A stretch of DNA of 64,000 bases from Acheta domesticus (lineage: Eukaryota; Arthropoda; Insecta; Orthoptera; Gryllidae), in NCBI GenBank assembly GCA_031308135.1, contig JAHLJT010009355.1, positions 1,611,217 to 1,675,216 of the forward strand, written 5' to 3'. The position numbers and the translations under genes were made by a program. Under the pieces are notes generated by a model that did not search any database, had not been told where the DNA came from, and saw only the letters and a program-made list of their open reading frames with translations. Positions within the stretch are counted from its first letter, which is position 1. Each line of letters begins with the position of its first letter. Shown here piece after piece: positions 21,406 through 33,219 of the stretch.

Positions 21406-21960
21406 CCTCAGTTTGTTGCCGTGGAGGTTAAGGTATACGTTAAAAAGTATATCAACATTATATTACGGGTAGGATATATTTAGTTTGAGTCTTCTTGTAA
21501 GAACGATCTTCAGTGGAAGCATATGCAGTTCAAAGCATGGATCTATTATATCATAACTGAATAATAAATTAGTGGGATCTATTTTGGTTTCATTTGCTTC
21601 GGGCAAGGCTTTGTTAAAAAATATTGCACAACACTGAAACAAGTGAAAAAGAAAATATTTCCTTTATTACTACTCTACACGCTGATAATATTTTCCATGA
21701 TTAATTACATGGTCTCTCCACAAACCAAATTCCTCCCATAGCACGCTTCTTTCTCGGCAGAAGGAAAGTTCAGAAATATAGCTGTAGCGAAACGTTGCAC
21801 AAATCTGTCTTAATATAAATATTTTAAATTATCCTTTTTTCAAATAGCTGTGAGTGGAATTTTCCACAAGTAACAAGTGCGTCGTAAAGGACAGTATGCA
21901 TCAATAAATACTTTCCGAAGAAGTATACTTTAAAGGCAAAATAAATGTGCCCTTTTTTCG

Positions 21961-22362
21961 GAATGTATTCGGACCTTTATTTTAAAGACAGAAAATTGTT
22001 TAAGGATAACTGTTTTATGTCAATATATTACATGTGATACATAATAGTAACAGCAATGTTTCAGAAAATAATTATTTCCATCTTCAGACTTAAATGTCAA
22101 AATATTTTTTTATATATTTTTTATTTATTTGTTTTTTTTAATTTAGAATAGTAATTAAAGAAAATGTTTTATTTTTCATGTTTTTCAATTCATGATAATA
22201 TTTTGAACAAAATGTTTATTTATTTTGACCTTTAAGCTCGAAGATGGAAAAAGTAATTATTTTCCGAAACTTTACTGTTACTATTATGTATCGCATGTAA
22301 TAGATCGATATAAAACAATCCTAAAGCAATTTTGTATCTTTAAAATAAAGGGCCGAATGCAT
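21961..22362. mobile_element. Penelope-like terminal repeat pair, head-to-head inverted, with hammerhead-like cores
   Basis: Arms 21961-22112 and 22217-22362 are inverted copies at roughly 85 percent identity by eye, about 105 bp apart. Each carries the same core at its inner end. The right arm reads CGAAGA (22239-22244), a 6-bp stem GGAAAA/TTTTCC (22246-22251 with 22260-22265), then GAAAC (22266-22270). The left arm on the minus strand reads CTGAAGA (complement of 22081-22087) and GAAAC (complement of 22058-22062). Inverted or direct pseudo-LTRs with hammerheads are a known Penelope-like feature. No RT or GIY-YIG is present. Confidence 0.6.
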
Positions 22363-22384
22363 TATGATAAAAGTGAAAAAGTCG

Positions 22385-22563
22385 TCCCCGTGGCTGAGAT
22401 CGCTAAGCCAGGAGTACTGTAGTGATCTCGGGTCGATTGGTGGCATGGTTGTATGAGTTCGTCCCTTCATCCTTATCATCACCACATCGTTTCATCCTGG
22501 TACCATAACGTTAAATCCAATAGTGGTCACTAATGACCTAGTAGTCGATGCAATCCAAAAAAA
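22385..22563 (+). mobile_element. SINE-B, plus-strand copy
   Basis: Begins CCCCGTGGCTGAGATCGCTA and ends AATAGTGGTCACTAATG, then GTCGATGCAATCC and an A tail (22554-22563). Both ends match the minus-strand copy at 12055-12278. The B box is damaged (GGGTCGATTGG), so internal promoter activity is unlikely. It lies directly beside the inverted Penelope-like pair. Confidence 0.82.
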
Positions 22564-22649
22564 AAATTTTAAAATCTATAGACGGAAAAGTAAATAATAA
22601 TTTTAATGAATGTGGCATCTCCATTTATCTGGTAATTTCCTTCCATATA

Positions 22650-24010
22650 GAGGCGCTAACCGTAAAAACCCGCGCTGGCGGAACGGGGTGGGGGGAGCCC
22701 CGTGGGGCTACTTGTAATCGGCGCGAGGCGGTGGATAGTGCCTCACTTTGACCGCGGGAGCGCGCTGCACAGCCATAAACTGCACCGAAGGCCAGCGACG
22801 GGGCAAGGCAAGTCACGAAACGAGTTCAGTCTTCCAGGCAAACTGAAGGCGAAACTAAAAAGTAATCTCACCGTTCAGCAAGGGAAGATCACCGTCGCCT
22901 CCCGATGAAAACATTCCCTACACTTACGGGAGTAATGTACTTCGCAGTTGGCGCGCGCGGAAGCACCGAATCATGAAGGAATCCGTGAAAGCGAGCGCTC
23001 GCTTGCGAGGGGGGCGGCTTCCCCGCGTGGGCGACAACCCCACACTTGTTCTACCTGAGGGACAAGTCCCCTGGGTGGGTGTCTTGGGCTCTTTGCCTCT
23101 AAGCCGCACCCCGCCCCCGGGCGCACAAGAACGTCGTTGGGAAGGTAACCGGATGTAGCCCGTACTCAGTTTGCCCTCCGTGCAACCTTCCCATTCAATA
23201 CCTGGGTGATGGGCCGCTCTGCCAGCTCAGAGCTACTAGCTATCCGGCATACTACCGCAGTCAATGTTGTATGACAACGCGCCACTCACATGCCCCGGGA
23301 CACCAAGTCCCTCCTCTATGCCCAGAGTACTGGGCCACTGCCACGACGAAGCCAAGAGCCCAACTGGGGGCCATCCGAACTAAGGTCCGGGCGGCTCGGG
23401 GCCCCCATCCCGTCTCCCCACTGCCTACACGTTTAGGCTACCGACCTGGGTCAGATCGTCACCAAGGCAACCTGACGGTAGGTAGTTTCCCGCCGGACTT
23501 CTAAATGTAGATTTCAGAATACCCGGAAAAGTCTCCTTCACCTGACCCTGCCTTAAGGTCGACGTGCCAGGGGCCCGACTGGTGGGCTGCCGGGTGGAAC
23601 CGACAACCAGGAGCTTAGCGTTCTCGTCTACTTACAGCCTCCACCTTGAGACTAACGGCGTGAGTGCCACCGTGAAACTGAGGGTACGGGTGATCGTCTC
23701 CAACTCTTCACCAGAGACTGTGCCCACCATCTCTCCCTGCGGGGCGCATTCGAGGGGCAGAGCAGCAGCGATGACCTTCCCCACGGGGGTGGGGTGGGGG
23801 TGGATGTGCGGGCGCCGAGCGTCGTTTGTCGCGTGCCGCGTCGACGCCATTGGTCGCTTGCTGGCCTGCGTGCGTGCGTGGCCCAGAGGAGGACGCAGCC
23901 TTTTGTGGGTCTCTTTATTAGACTGCGCTCCACTTATTTGCGAGAAAGTCCTTGTAAGAAGGGAGTTGAGCAATGGACCGTGTGGAATTCCTCTCTTCAA
24001 ACAAAACCTA
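22650..24010. other. Long GC-rich block
   Basis: About 1.35 kb of GC-rich DNA in an AT-rich region. The part 22875-22925 (AAGATCACCGTCGCCTCCCG) matches the 3' part of SINE-A at 54030-54060. The part 23045-23425 is a minus-strand copy of the repeat at 36010-36385. The rest (23430-24010) has open frames on both strands, the longest about 150 codons (23564-24016, plus), with no recognised family. It may be a composite of GC-rich retroelement pieces. Confidence 0.5.
23045..23425 (-). mobile_element. GC-rich dispersed repeat G, copy 1
   Basis: Inverted match to 36010-36385. Shared blocks include CCCAGTTGGGCTCTTGGCTT, TTGTCATAC, GGATAGCTAGTAGCT and the GGTTGC segment. On its own strand it ends in CACCCACC and a GTCCC block. 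One block (GGATGG, CCCCCAGTTGGG) faintly resembles the 3' part of 5S rRNA, but not enough to call a 5S-derived SINE. Confidence 0.75.
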
Positions 24011-24360
24011 CAATAGCTCGTGAAGGACCACCTTCCAATTTAGATTTCTCAAGGCAGGAAAGGTTGCCTGGGTTGTGAGTGTCACCAATTGCTTTAATGA
24101 AACACAACACATGAATTCAATAAGATATAATTAGCCAAATACCTTACAACTAGATTACATGAAACCATGGAAAGGTATGCCTTGACTGCATTTGTGCAGA
24201 GCACTTTGATGCATGGACTGAAAATAAAGAAAACAAATACACATTATATAATCTTGAAGGATGGCACCAGTAGCTGGAGGACTGGTGGGCGTTGGAGTGG
24301 TCATTGCTATGCCATAATGCAAACAGAGCACCAATGTTGACACGTCGATGCCCGCGATAT

Positions 24361-24620
24361 AAGTGACTTGAGAATAAATCACTCACAGAACAGAGAGCAA
24401 AACAGACATGATTGTCTCACAGTGTGAAAGGCACGCATTTGACTAGCGTGGAGTTTATCACGCAAAACATCTCACATATTAACACCACGAGGTGTACAAC
24501 ATAGGTAACTTGAAATGACTCACTCACAAGGCAAAGAGTGAAACAGACATAATTGTCTCACAGTGTAAAAGGCACACATTTGAGTAGCGTGGAGTCCGTC
24601 ACAAGAAGCGCTTCACATGG
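24361..24620. repeat. Two-unit tandem duplication, period 141 bp
   Basis: 24361-24480 and 24502-24620 share ACTTGA, CACTCAC, AACAGACATGATTGTCTCAC and AGCGTGGAGT in the same order, offset 141 bp, with about 10-15 percent divergence by eye. AT-rich and non-coding. Confidence 0.85.
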
Positions 24621-25204
24621 CGACTACATGCCGACTGACTGAATACTGAATTCGCTCACAAATCAGAGCGATGTTTGGCGCGCATAAATGGCGCTGTCTA
24701 ATGAGAATTAAGATAACAAAATGATTTACTTGTGATTATTGTGAAATAAGAAGGAATTTAAGATAAAACATAAGAGACAGGCATGAATTTTAATGATAAC
24801 AATTATGCCATCAAATATGACTTGACAATAAAGTCTTAGAATGTTTTATATTACGTAATGGATATAACCAGCTGGCGCCTGGCAGTTAAGAGGCGCGGTT
24901 CGTAGAATTTCAGCGTTGCCTTGTGGTGCGTTGAGAGAAACAGTGTTGTGACATGTACTTCCGTGAAATTGCAACACAAATATTGGAATAGAGGCTGCGA
25001 GGTGCGAGGTGCTTCAATGAATATAATAACGAATAAAATAAAATATACATATGGTAGCTTGTTCGAACAGTCCTTTTGAACGGGGGGCACCAAAGGGGGC
25101 ACGAATCCTGTCTTCAATGGAGCAGTTATAGCCCATTGCATTTTAGTTAATGGAATTTTCGGAGAAAAGTAATTAATAATGTCATTTCAGTGTTGTTTTT
25201 TATA

Positions 25205-26121
25205 TTTAATTTTATTTGTGTTGACTGTACTGAATGCATCGGACTATAAATACGGATGGGTTTATCAATTGCTTAAAAATGTGATTTTTTTGTATAATTA
25301 ATTTAATTCAATACGCTTGTGAATTTTCTGTTATTCATTATATCTCTTGAATATGACTCGTGTCTTCTGTTTTTGCTACTTTTAATATGGCATGTTATTG
25401 ATATTTGAATAATGTATTGAAAGAAAATGCCCAATGAAATGTCATTGTATTGATGAACTATCAATTCAAAGCATTCGCTCAGTTAATCCTACTCGCTCAA
25501 AAGAATAAAACGTTTGCCCATTTTTCAAGTGTTTTTTGTGATTGAAAAATTAAGAATCTCTTTTAACCATGTTTATTGTAAAATGCAATAAAATTACGTC
25601 GAATTTCTTCTTCGAATTCAGATTATAATTAACGAATAATTATCCAAAACGCATTATAAAGAATTAAGCGCTAAATCAAATTAACGCTCCACCCAATAGG
25701 GAAACGGATTGGCGCGAAACGGCGTGGCAGTGACGGTAAGCAACTGCAACAGCAGCAGAAGCGCAGCAAGCGGCGACGCGAATGAGGTGACAGTCACAAA
25801 AACCACTTGAAAAACGGGCAAAATTTGATTCTTTTGGGCGAGTAGGATTAACTAAGTGAATGCTTTTGAATTGAAAGTTCATCAACACATGGCATTTCAT
25901 TGGGCATTTTCTTTGAAGGCTTCATTCAAATATCAATAACATTCCAGTATTAAAAGTAGCGAAAACAAAAGACACGAGACGTATTCAAGAGATATAATGA
26001 ATAACAGAAAATAAACAACCGTATTGGATTAAATTAATTATACAAAAAATCATATTTTTAAGCAGTTGCTAAACTCGTTCGTGTTTTTAGTTACGCAGTA
26101 CTATCAACACAAATAATTCAA
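25205..26121. mobile_element. Fold-back element with ~340-bp inverted arms
   Basis: Left arm 25205-25555 and right arm 25790-26121 are inverted copies over nearly their whole length (shared GGCATTTTCTTT, GTTAATCCTACTCG, ACTTTTAATA, TATATCTCTTGAATA), at about 85-90 percent identity by eye. The loop (25556-25789) is unrelated and its right half is GC-rich. Long arms with a short loop suggest a fold-back DNA transposon or an inverted duplication. No transposase or target duplication was found. The transcript would form a long hairpin. Confidence 0.85.
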
Positions 26122-26197
26122 AACCATTAAAGTTATCGTGTGTGGTTTCTTTGTGAGATTACATATTTGGCAAACGTAGTATCTGAATGAAGCATTT

Positions 26198-26600
26198 TCA
26201 ATGAGACCAGAATATGGGAAATATCGTCGTTCCATCGGCTGAGATGGGGCAGCATCTGTGACTGCGATGTTCTAGTGTTCGAGAGTTGCCGATTTTTGAC
26301 AACAGCTCACTCAAATGAAGCCGCCGTCTGCAGGTGAATTCTACCGGTCGGCTGCTTTGATCGGTACTTTTTCGTGGTTTCTCCAATCAGTGCCAGGTAA
26401 ATGCCGAAGCAGTACCCTAACAAACGGGCCATGGATTGTGTACGATCATCCACTGGATATGCACCATCTTCCATCATAACACACACATACAAGCACTGAA
26501 CACACATACACACACATACATGTGGAGAGAGCGGTTGGAACTTATCCCGATTTGAGCGGTGCTCGTTAGCGAAGATACCAGAAGAAGAGAATCCTTCACA
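26198..26600 (+). mobile_element. SINE-A copy (degenerate)
   Basis: Starts TCGGCTGAGATGG, has a decayed B-box region (CTAGTGTTCGAGAGTTGCC), then GGTGAATTCTACCGGTCGGC, TTTTTCGTGGTTTCTCCAAT and CAGTACCCTAACAAACGGGC. A CA-rich tract follows at 26480-26520. The order and motifs match SINE-A at 53573-54075. Confidence 0.8.
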
Positions 26601-27295
26601 AACATGAATTCACAGAATTTCTTGCGTATAACAAACGTTTTCGACATGTTTATGTAAGTTTTTGATTACTCTAGAAAGGAATTCACAATACTTACAATCT
26701 GTTGTGAGTAACTATTCGCCTTTGAAACATTTGTTCATTCACTTTCCTATGCCTTCTCCCAACAACTACGAAATCAGAATTATTTCTTCTGTGCACAGAG
26801 ATTCAGTAGAGCAATCTTGTGTTGAATGTTTCAAGTGAAGTGCATTGAAGACATAAACCACAATACTACTCAAATGTTAATTTACTAAACTTTTAAAATT
26901 ATATTACGACAGAAATGCAAACTAATTTCAAAGAAATTTCCCTTCTCATGAATGGTACCACAAAGGAGTTTCCTACTACAAGATGAATATTTTCCCTGCG
27001 GAACAATAGTTTAAGATTTCACCAATATATTTAATAAAATTTGCTAAATAAAACACCTTTATATCATTGTAGTTGATGGCTTCAACTCATTTTCAATATG
27101 TAAAACCTCATGATCTCGTCAGAAACTACTAACATATTGAGAAACAAAGTTGTACATTTAAAGCCTTTAGACAACGCGTAAAATCAACAAAGGAAGACTC
27201 GAAAAAACTCCACAACATTTTTTTCACAACCATAAAAACACACAAATAAATAAATGTGAATGAATTCATTAGTATTTGTACGGTCATATTATGGC
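26601..27295. other. AT-rich intergenic DNA, nothing recognised
   Basis: No gene, repeat boundary or motif is supported. Confidence 0.5.
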
Positions 27296-27299
27296 ATTC

Positions 27300-27600
27300 T
27301 CTTTTATTGCGTTAGGCGACAGACGATTTGAATCAAAACGCCCAAATTACAACTTCTCGTCAACATCGTTGGAACAGTCCTACGGCCCCGTCCGCTGCTC
27401 GGCGCGATGAGCGACAAATTATTGTACGGCGACCTAGCGCTAATTTGCATATTTGCTATGCAATCAACCGCGTAAGCGCTCAACGGCCCAGCCAATTTTA
27501 GGAGTAATTATTGTGCCGCACTGCACGGAGAAAACTGCGTGACATATTTATATTTGCAGTTCCTCTCCCACCGCTGGTTAATCGCCCGGCAGAGCGCGTA
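27300..27600. other. Candidate regulatory block with POU/homeodomain-like sites
   Basis: Mixed GC-rich and AT-rich DNA with TAATTTGCATATTTG (octamer-like), TATGCAATCAACC and GAGTAATTATTG. It looks low-copy in this window. Clusters of such sites occur in developmental enhancers, but no conservation can be tested here. Confidence 0.3.
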
Positions 27601-27611
27601 CCCAGAGTTGC

Positions 27612-27712
27612 CAGACATAAATCCTGGTATTTTTACCAAGATTTTTCTAAAAATACCATGTACTAGGATGAAGACATCCTGGTGCGTTTAAATACCAGGA
27701 TTTTATGTGTAC
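27612..27712. repeat. 100-bp palindromic element
   Basis: ATAAATCCTGGTATTT on the left and AAATACCAGGATTTTAT on the right are inverted, with inner CCTGGT/ACCATG remnants. It is probably a short MITE-like unit. Similar ACCAGGAATTTTAG text occurs near 28020. Confidence 0.6.
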
Positions 27713-28068
27713 GGTAAATGAAGATGTGCGATTTAAAATTCGTATAATATTTTTATTCAATAATTTGAAACAATCACCAATATAACAAAGAAGTATGATA
27801 TTGGTAAAACACTGCCGTAAGAAGGTGACCTGGGGTGGCCTTTTTCTAGCATGTGGTATAGTAGAAAAAGATAATACCATACCACATAGAACCATCTTCC
27901 CTTTAGTTTATCGATATAAAATGAATCGATGTCGAGTTATGTTTAACGAAATTCCTGTGCGCATTTAAGACATGACAGTTATAACATGAACCATGAATTT
28001 AAATAAGTTGTCATTGGTACCAGGAATTTTAGTAAAAGTATCAGGAATATTGAAAGTTGGGATATACA

Positions 28069-29814
28069 TTTAATATACCTGTAACAAGTAATGTACTTCA
28101 ACTTCCGGGTCAGTTACCCCCATCTCGATCAGGTTTTTGTCCAGTTTCCCTGATCCATTGAGCAAATACTGAGATGCCCCTTGTTTGGCTTCTGGACATA
28201 AATGTAGCTTCACTGTGCAGACGTTTTGTTGAGCACTCCTTTTGCTTGTAATGGTAGGAGTAGAACTGATGTTCATTACTATTTTGTTAGCAATGTCGAA
28301 AAATCAAATCAGCAGTTCATTTACCGTTGAAATTGATTTTCTATAACTCGGGAACAAAAAATGTTCTAATTTCTATTTTTATAAAATCACAATTTTTCTA
28401 AATTCTTTTTCTAGTTTTTCAAATGTAGCTATTTTCGCGCGTTTTTTAATTCTGGGCCTCAAGAAAATGTGCGCAGATAATCTCTTCCCCCATACGTCAT
28501 ATACAGCTTTTACTGTTTTTTCACCAAATAAACAAACAAAAAATAAACAAATACATTTGATCGTGTGGCAACGTCGCGAGCCCCAGGCTAATTGTGATGT
28601 GTGGAGCCGCTTGGAGTGGCTGGCGCTGGAGGCACGAGCTCTCCAGGAAACGGAAGTCCAGTTGATGCAAATGGCTGATTCCGGGAAATGGCTGCCGCTG
28701 GCGATCAAAGCCGTTTCGAGTTTGTGGCTCAGTGCGATTTGTTTTCGTGTTTACGAGAATAATTCGCGGAGTTTGATTCGGGACGTTTAGTTACCGGTAG
28801 TTTACGACGAAAGTGAGTGGTCGTTTTCATTTTAGTAAATGTCTATGACCGGCTTTTTTTCTGAAGACTGGCTCTCGAATTTCAAATGAAGTGTAGTTTA
28901 AAACGAGAAATGAGTTTTATACAGCGTTCATTCATTTAACTCTCATCATTACATTTTGATGTTGTAGTAAACGTTTTCATAGAGAAATATAGTTCAAACA
29001 AACAGCTTTCCTTTTCTCATTGTGTCTAACAAATAGATTTCCTTTTCTCATTTCTCATAGGTGCAAATAAATAAAATTAACCGTTTCAGAAATAAGCTGC
29101 ATGCGTATTCTAATCAAAATCTTACGCAATTAAAAGAGAAGGTAATAATACTTCTTTAAAAAAGTCAATAATATTTTTGACAATATCGTAGGATGATTTT
29201 GCAATAATATTGTCTTTTATGATTCCTACATGCATACATATTATCAACAAAGTATTACAGAACTGTTGCTAATAAAGGATTTGTTTTTCACATTTATATG
29301 CGCTTTATGCTACCCTGTGTACCGCCGAAATGCACCACTGAAATACAAATGGGTGTACACATCGCTGCACTACAACAATGTATACATTATGTTTTCATGT
29401 CGTGTTTTACATTTATTTATTTATTTATTTATTTAGTCAAAAAACAGTAAAAACTGTATATGACGTGTGGGGAAAGAAATTTATCTGCGCACATTTTCTT
29501 GAGGGCCAGAATTTTATATATAAAAAAAAACGAAAAAATTAATTTAGAAAATAATTATTTTAGAAAAATAAAGATATTTGAAAAATGTTTTTCCCGAGTA
29601 ATAGAAAATCAATTTTAACTGTAAATGAACTACAAGCAAAAGGAGTGCTCAACAAAACGTGCGCACAGTGAAGCTACATTTACGTCCAGAAGCAAAACAA
29701 GGGGCCATCTCAGCATTTGCTCTATGGATCAGGGAAACTGGACAAAAACCTGATCGAGATGGGGGTCATTGACCCGGAAGCTGAAGTACATTACTTGTTA
29801 CAGGCGTATTAAAT
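28069..29814. mobile_element. Composite with 0.4-0.5-kb inverted arms around a GC-rich core
   Basis: Left arm 28069-28556 and right arm 29409-29814 are inverted copies. Shared blocks include CCTGTAACAAGTAATGTAC, GATCAGGTTTTTGTCCAGTT, GAGCACTCCTTTTGCTTGTA and GTCATATACAG. The left arm has about 60 bp near 28249-28312 missing from the right arm, with AATGAAC at the deletion edges. The 850-bp interior includes a CpG-rich block at 28561-28800 and AT-rich DNA. No transposase is present. It may be a large fold-back transposon that captured genomic DNA, or two oppositely inserted copies. Confidence 0.8.
28561..28800. other. CpG-rich core inside the inverted-arm composite
   Basis: GC-rich, non-repetitive-looking DNA (GGCAACGTCGCGAGCC, TTGATGCAAATGGCTGATT) resembling the other CpG islands. 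If it is a conserved element, the flanking inverted arms inserted on both sides of it. Confidence 0.35.
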
Positions 29815-29877
29815 ATTTTTTTAAATGTATACAATGCAAACATAAACTAATTCATTATATATCTTTGTTTTGTTACA

Positions 29878-30130
29878 TTATTTTTCTTTTTCACGATCAG
29901 TATAGTCTCTAATTGTATAGAAACAGTTTTGCAGCAGAAAAGATTTTACTTTTAACTTAAATTTGTATACCGACTTTAATTGTTTTATGTCATCTGGCAA
30001 TGCGTTGTAAAGTAACGTACACGTATCGTATGTTGATTTCTTGTACTGAGCTGTTGATACTGACACTTGATGCACGTGATTTCTACGGCGTGTGTGATTT
30101 CTACATTGATAGTTTTCGGTTATTTACTCA
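29878..30130 (-). mobile_element. Non-LTR retrotransposon ORF2 C-terminus fragment
   Basis: The minus-strand frame reads RNHTRRRNHVHQV, then a segment ending LYNALPDDIKQL and SVYKFKLKVKSFLL before a stop. This is the typical C-terminal tail of CR1/L2/I-type LINE ORF2 proteins (a LWNSLPDDIK-like motif, then FKxxLKxFLL). The RT domain is absent, consistent with 5' truncation. The DNA is AT-rich downstream. Confidence 0.75.
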
Positions 30131-30159
30131 CGTGTCAAACGGTTTCATTATTAGATAAA

Positions 30160-32045
30160 AGATATGCAATTTAAGCAGTTTAGCATAATCAACGTCAATA
30201 TGAAATAACTATCTCAATTAATTTATTGTCGAGTATTTTTTTTAAAGCAACCGATTTACAGCATGCTATTTACGTGAGTGGTGAACCGTCTCTAATCCTT
30301 GTGTTGCCAAATAACTGTCCAGTGTAAACCCGCGGTTAAATGTAATAGATGAACTTACATTAGAAAAGGTTAAGACACTGAATGCCTGAAATAATTCCAT
30401 AGTTTTCCAAAAAGGGAAAATTTCATCTTATTCACATTTCACTCCCCCTCCATTTCACAAGACAGTGATTAAGGAATAGAAATGTAGTATCTATAACACC
30501 TTAACACCTTATTTTGAATTATATGCAAATACCATCTCTCCTTTTTTATTTTAAATGTCAAATAATAGATTGTGTAAAAATTGCAAAGAAATTAGGAGGA
30601 GTAAATCATGAAGTTTGCAATTGGAGTGTCGATATCTGTTGCTCTGTCCCAACATCAATTAAATATGTAAGCTAGCATTTTATTCATAATTTTCTAAACA
30701 TGTTTAGATCAATTTGAGGAATTTGGAGGCATTTATGATTTTTTAAAAAGCAATTTATAGTGAATTGTTATATTTTTTGCTTTATTTTTCTCATTTCACT
30801 TGATTTTTTAAAATCAATACGGTTTTATGTATAGCAAAGTTTTGCACTTTTTCCTTCAGAAGATATTTAGTTCTGAGAAAAAACTCATTGCCTAATGATT
30901 CTTATATGTCAATATCGAACAATCTATTTGTGTTTCTTTTTGAATTGCGTAGTACATACTTTTTGAACTGTTTATTTCAGATCCAGAGAAGTCGAAGTGC
31001 ATCATTTGTGTGTTTTGTATTTTTGATGGACGCTTGGCTGAAAAAAAAGATTGGGTGAATAAGATTCAACTTCAGTTAAAACGTGAAAAATCCCAACTCA
31101 TCTTTTTAAATATTGAACAGTCTCTCTTGATTGCTTTTCCTGTAACGCCGAGCTCCTACATTAGAGCTAGTAAACTGAGAACTGAAGTTGAATGATGAAG
31201 ATGAATGATGAATTGAAGTAAAGGATGAAGGGATGGGGGTTACAGTGCTGCAAGTATAGAAGAATGGGTGTCTTCCTTTCAAGTTGCTGATAATGACTGA
31301 GATGACTATTCCTCTCGTGATATTAGTACCAATAACATATAACTTAGGCCCGGATGTTTATGACGTGTAAGATATTTTTCTTTGAGTTATTTCCATGGAA
31401 AGTGTAAGATAATGGTGATAGGATCAAAGAGAAATTACGAATCAATTTATTTTAAATAATATTTCACATTAAAAATTACTAATAAAAAGATAAATTAAAA
31501 CTGAGAAACATAATATAATATGAAAAGTAATTTTAATGTACACAATCGAACGAAATATTTACTAGAACGATTGTCAACGATTAATTTAGAACCAATACTT
31601 GGTTTGTAAGCATTTCTGTGATTGGTCATGAATCTGTATCATAATGAAAACTGTATCGAAATAGGTACCATTATACAAAGGGTTTCAGGCGTCAAATGAT
31701 AGAATTATACAATGGGATTAGAAAAAACAAAATTATGTTTAAAATTATTTCATTTTCTCCTTTGTAAATTTTATGGCTTCTCAGACGCGAAACACCAAAA
31801 CCACCAGAAAACTTCGCCCCAGCAACGCTCCGATCATACTGCCGGGACTAGCTGAGAATGAGTGGTACCAAGCGTTCCAGCCCTTGAAAGAGCATACGTA
31901 TATATTTTACAGGCAGATCCGGAGCGCCAGAGCAAGCCAGCTAGGACGATCCATAATAGAACGCGTTTTGTCCGGGGGTCTATTTGGCAACGATCTCCGA
32001 AGATAAACATGCAGGCTTCACGATCGCCCAGGCAGGAAGCTTCAT
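30160..32045. other. AT-rich intergenic DNA, no gene recognised
   Basis: A possible acceptor-like TTTATTTCAG near 30980 precedes a short open stretch (to 31195), but no protein family is evident and no donor was found. The 77-codon frame at 31773-32006 is also unrecognised. Confidence 0.4.
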
Positions 32046-32221
32046 AAATATAGGACGCGGGACGGCAAGTGCGTGTCGTGCCCCGAGGTGACGGCAGCGC
32101 CCAGCCAGCGAGGGCGGAGGTCCTCGGGGGCGGGGGGGCGGGGGGCGGCGTTAGAGCTGTCCGCTGGATTTGATTGCGCGCCCCAGGCGCGTGGCCGAAC
32201 CCTCGCTCGGATCGCCCGCCG

Positions 32222-32965
32222 CCGGCCACCACTGCTCGCCACACACGGCGCGCAAGCCACTCTCCACCATTCACTGCTCGCCACACACGGCCCGCCGCCC
32301 ATGGCCCACAAGCCACTCTCCACCACACACGGCCCGGCACACACGGCCCGCCACCCACGGCCCGCCACCCACTGCCCACAAGCCACTCTCCACCACACAC
32401 GGCCCGCCACACACGGCCCGCCACCCACTGCCCACAAGCCACTCTCCACCACACACGGCCCGCCACACACGGCCCGCCACACACGGCCCGCCACCCACTG
32501 CCCACAAGCCACTCTCCACCACCCACTGCTCGCCACACACGGCCCGCCGCCCACGGCCCACAAGCCACTGCTCGCCACACACGGCCCGCCGCGCACGGCC
32601 CACAAGCCACTCTCCACCACCCACGGCTCGCCAACCAGCGCCAGCCACCCACTGCCCACTAACTTCAGCCCGCCACCCTCGGCCCGGAACCACTGCCCAC
32701 AAACTGCGGCTCACCAACCATTGCCCCCATGGCCTGCCACCCATGGTCCACAAACTACGGCTTACCAACCATTGCCCGCATGGCCCGCCACCCACGGCCG
32801 CCAACCACTGCCTATAATCTGCTGCGTGCCACCCATTGCCCACAAACTGCAGCCCATCACCCACGGTCCGGAACCACCCACAAATTGTGGCTCAAAAAGA
32901 ATTGCCCCCTCTACCCGCCACCCACGGCCCGCCGTCCACTGCCTACAAACTACGGCCTACCAACA
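32222..32965 (+). repeat. C-rich minisatellite (GGCCCGCCAC/CCACTGCCCACAAG family)
   Basis: Mosaic tandem array of CACACACGGCCCGCC and CCACTGCCCACAAGCCACTC blocks, almost perfect from 32222 to 32630 and progressively degenerate to 32965. The plus strand is nearly free of G outside CGG and CACAAG. Long frames (up to 322 codons plus, 272 minus) exist only because the repeat lacks stops. Strong C/G strand asymmetry is the notable property. Confidence 0.93.
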
Positions 32966-33219
32966 GTTCTGTGGTCTGGGAGTAAAAGTTCTTAAGTCAA
33001 TTTTTGGCAAAATTGAGTTAAGTAGTGAAACTACAAGTTAAGCATCTATTTTTTATTTGAGGAAAACGACCGAATTAAAATGTTGCCTCCTTTACGACAA
33101 AAATGCGTTGGCAAATAGCGTTGAGCAAAGGAAGAATCATTGGCTCAATTATATTTAATCCTTGTTTTCTCCAAACTAAGATTTTTGACTTAAGAACTTG
33201 TACGCCGTGATGACAGAAT

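Noticed and set aside
23564..24016. 150-codon ORF in the GC-rich block
   Set aside because: Open frames occur on both strands over the same bases and no family was recognised; likely composition-driven.
30980..31195. Exon following a TTTATTTCAG acceptor
   Set aside because: The acceptor-like site is weakly supported, no donor or homologous protein is evident, and AT-rich DNA yields such sites often.
31834..33041. Frames of 205-322 codons (proline/histidine/threonine-rich or glycine/tryptophan-rich)
   Set aside because: Low-complexity translations of the C-rich minisatellite, open on both strands because the unit lacks stops.
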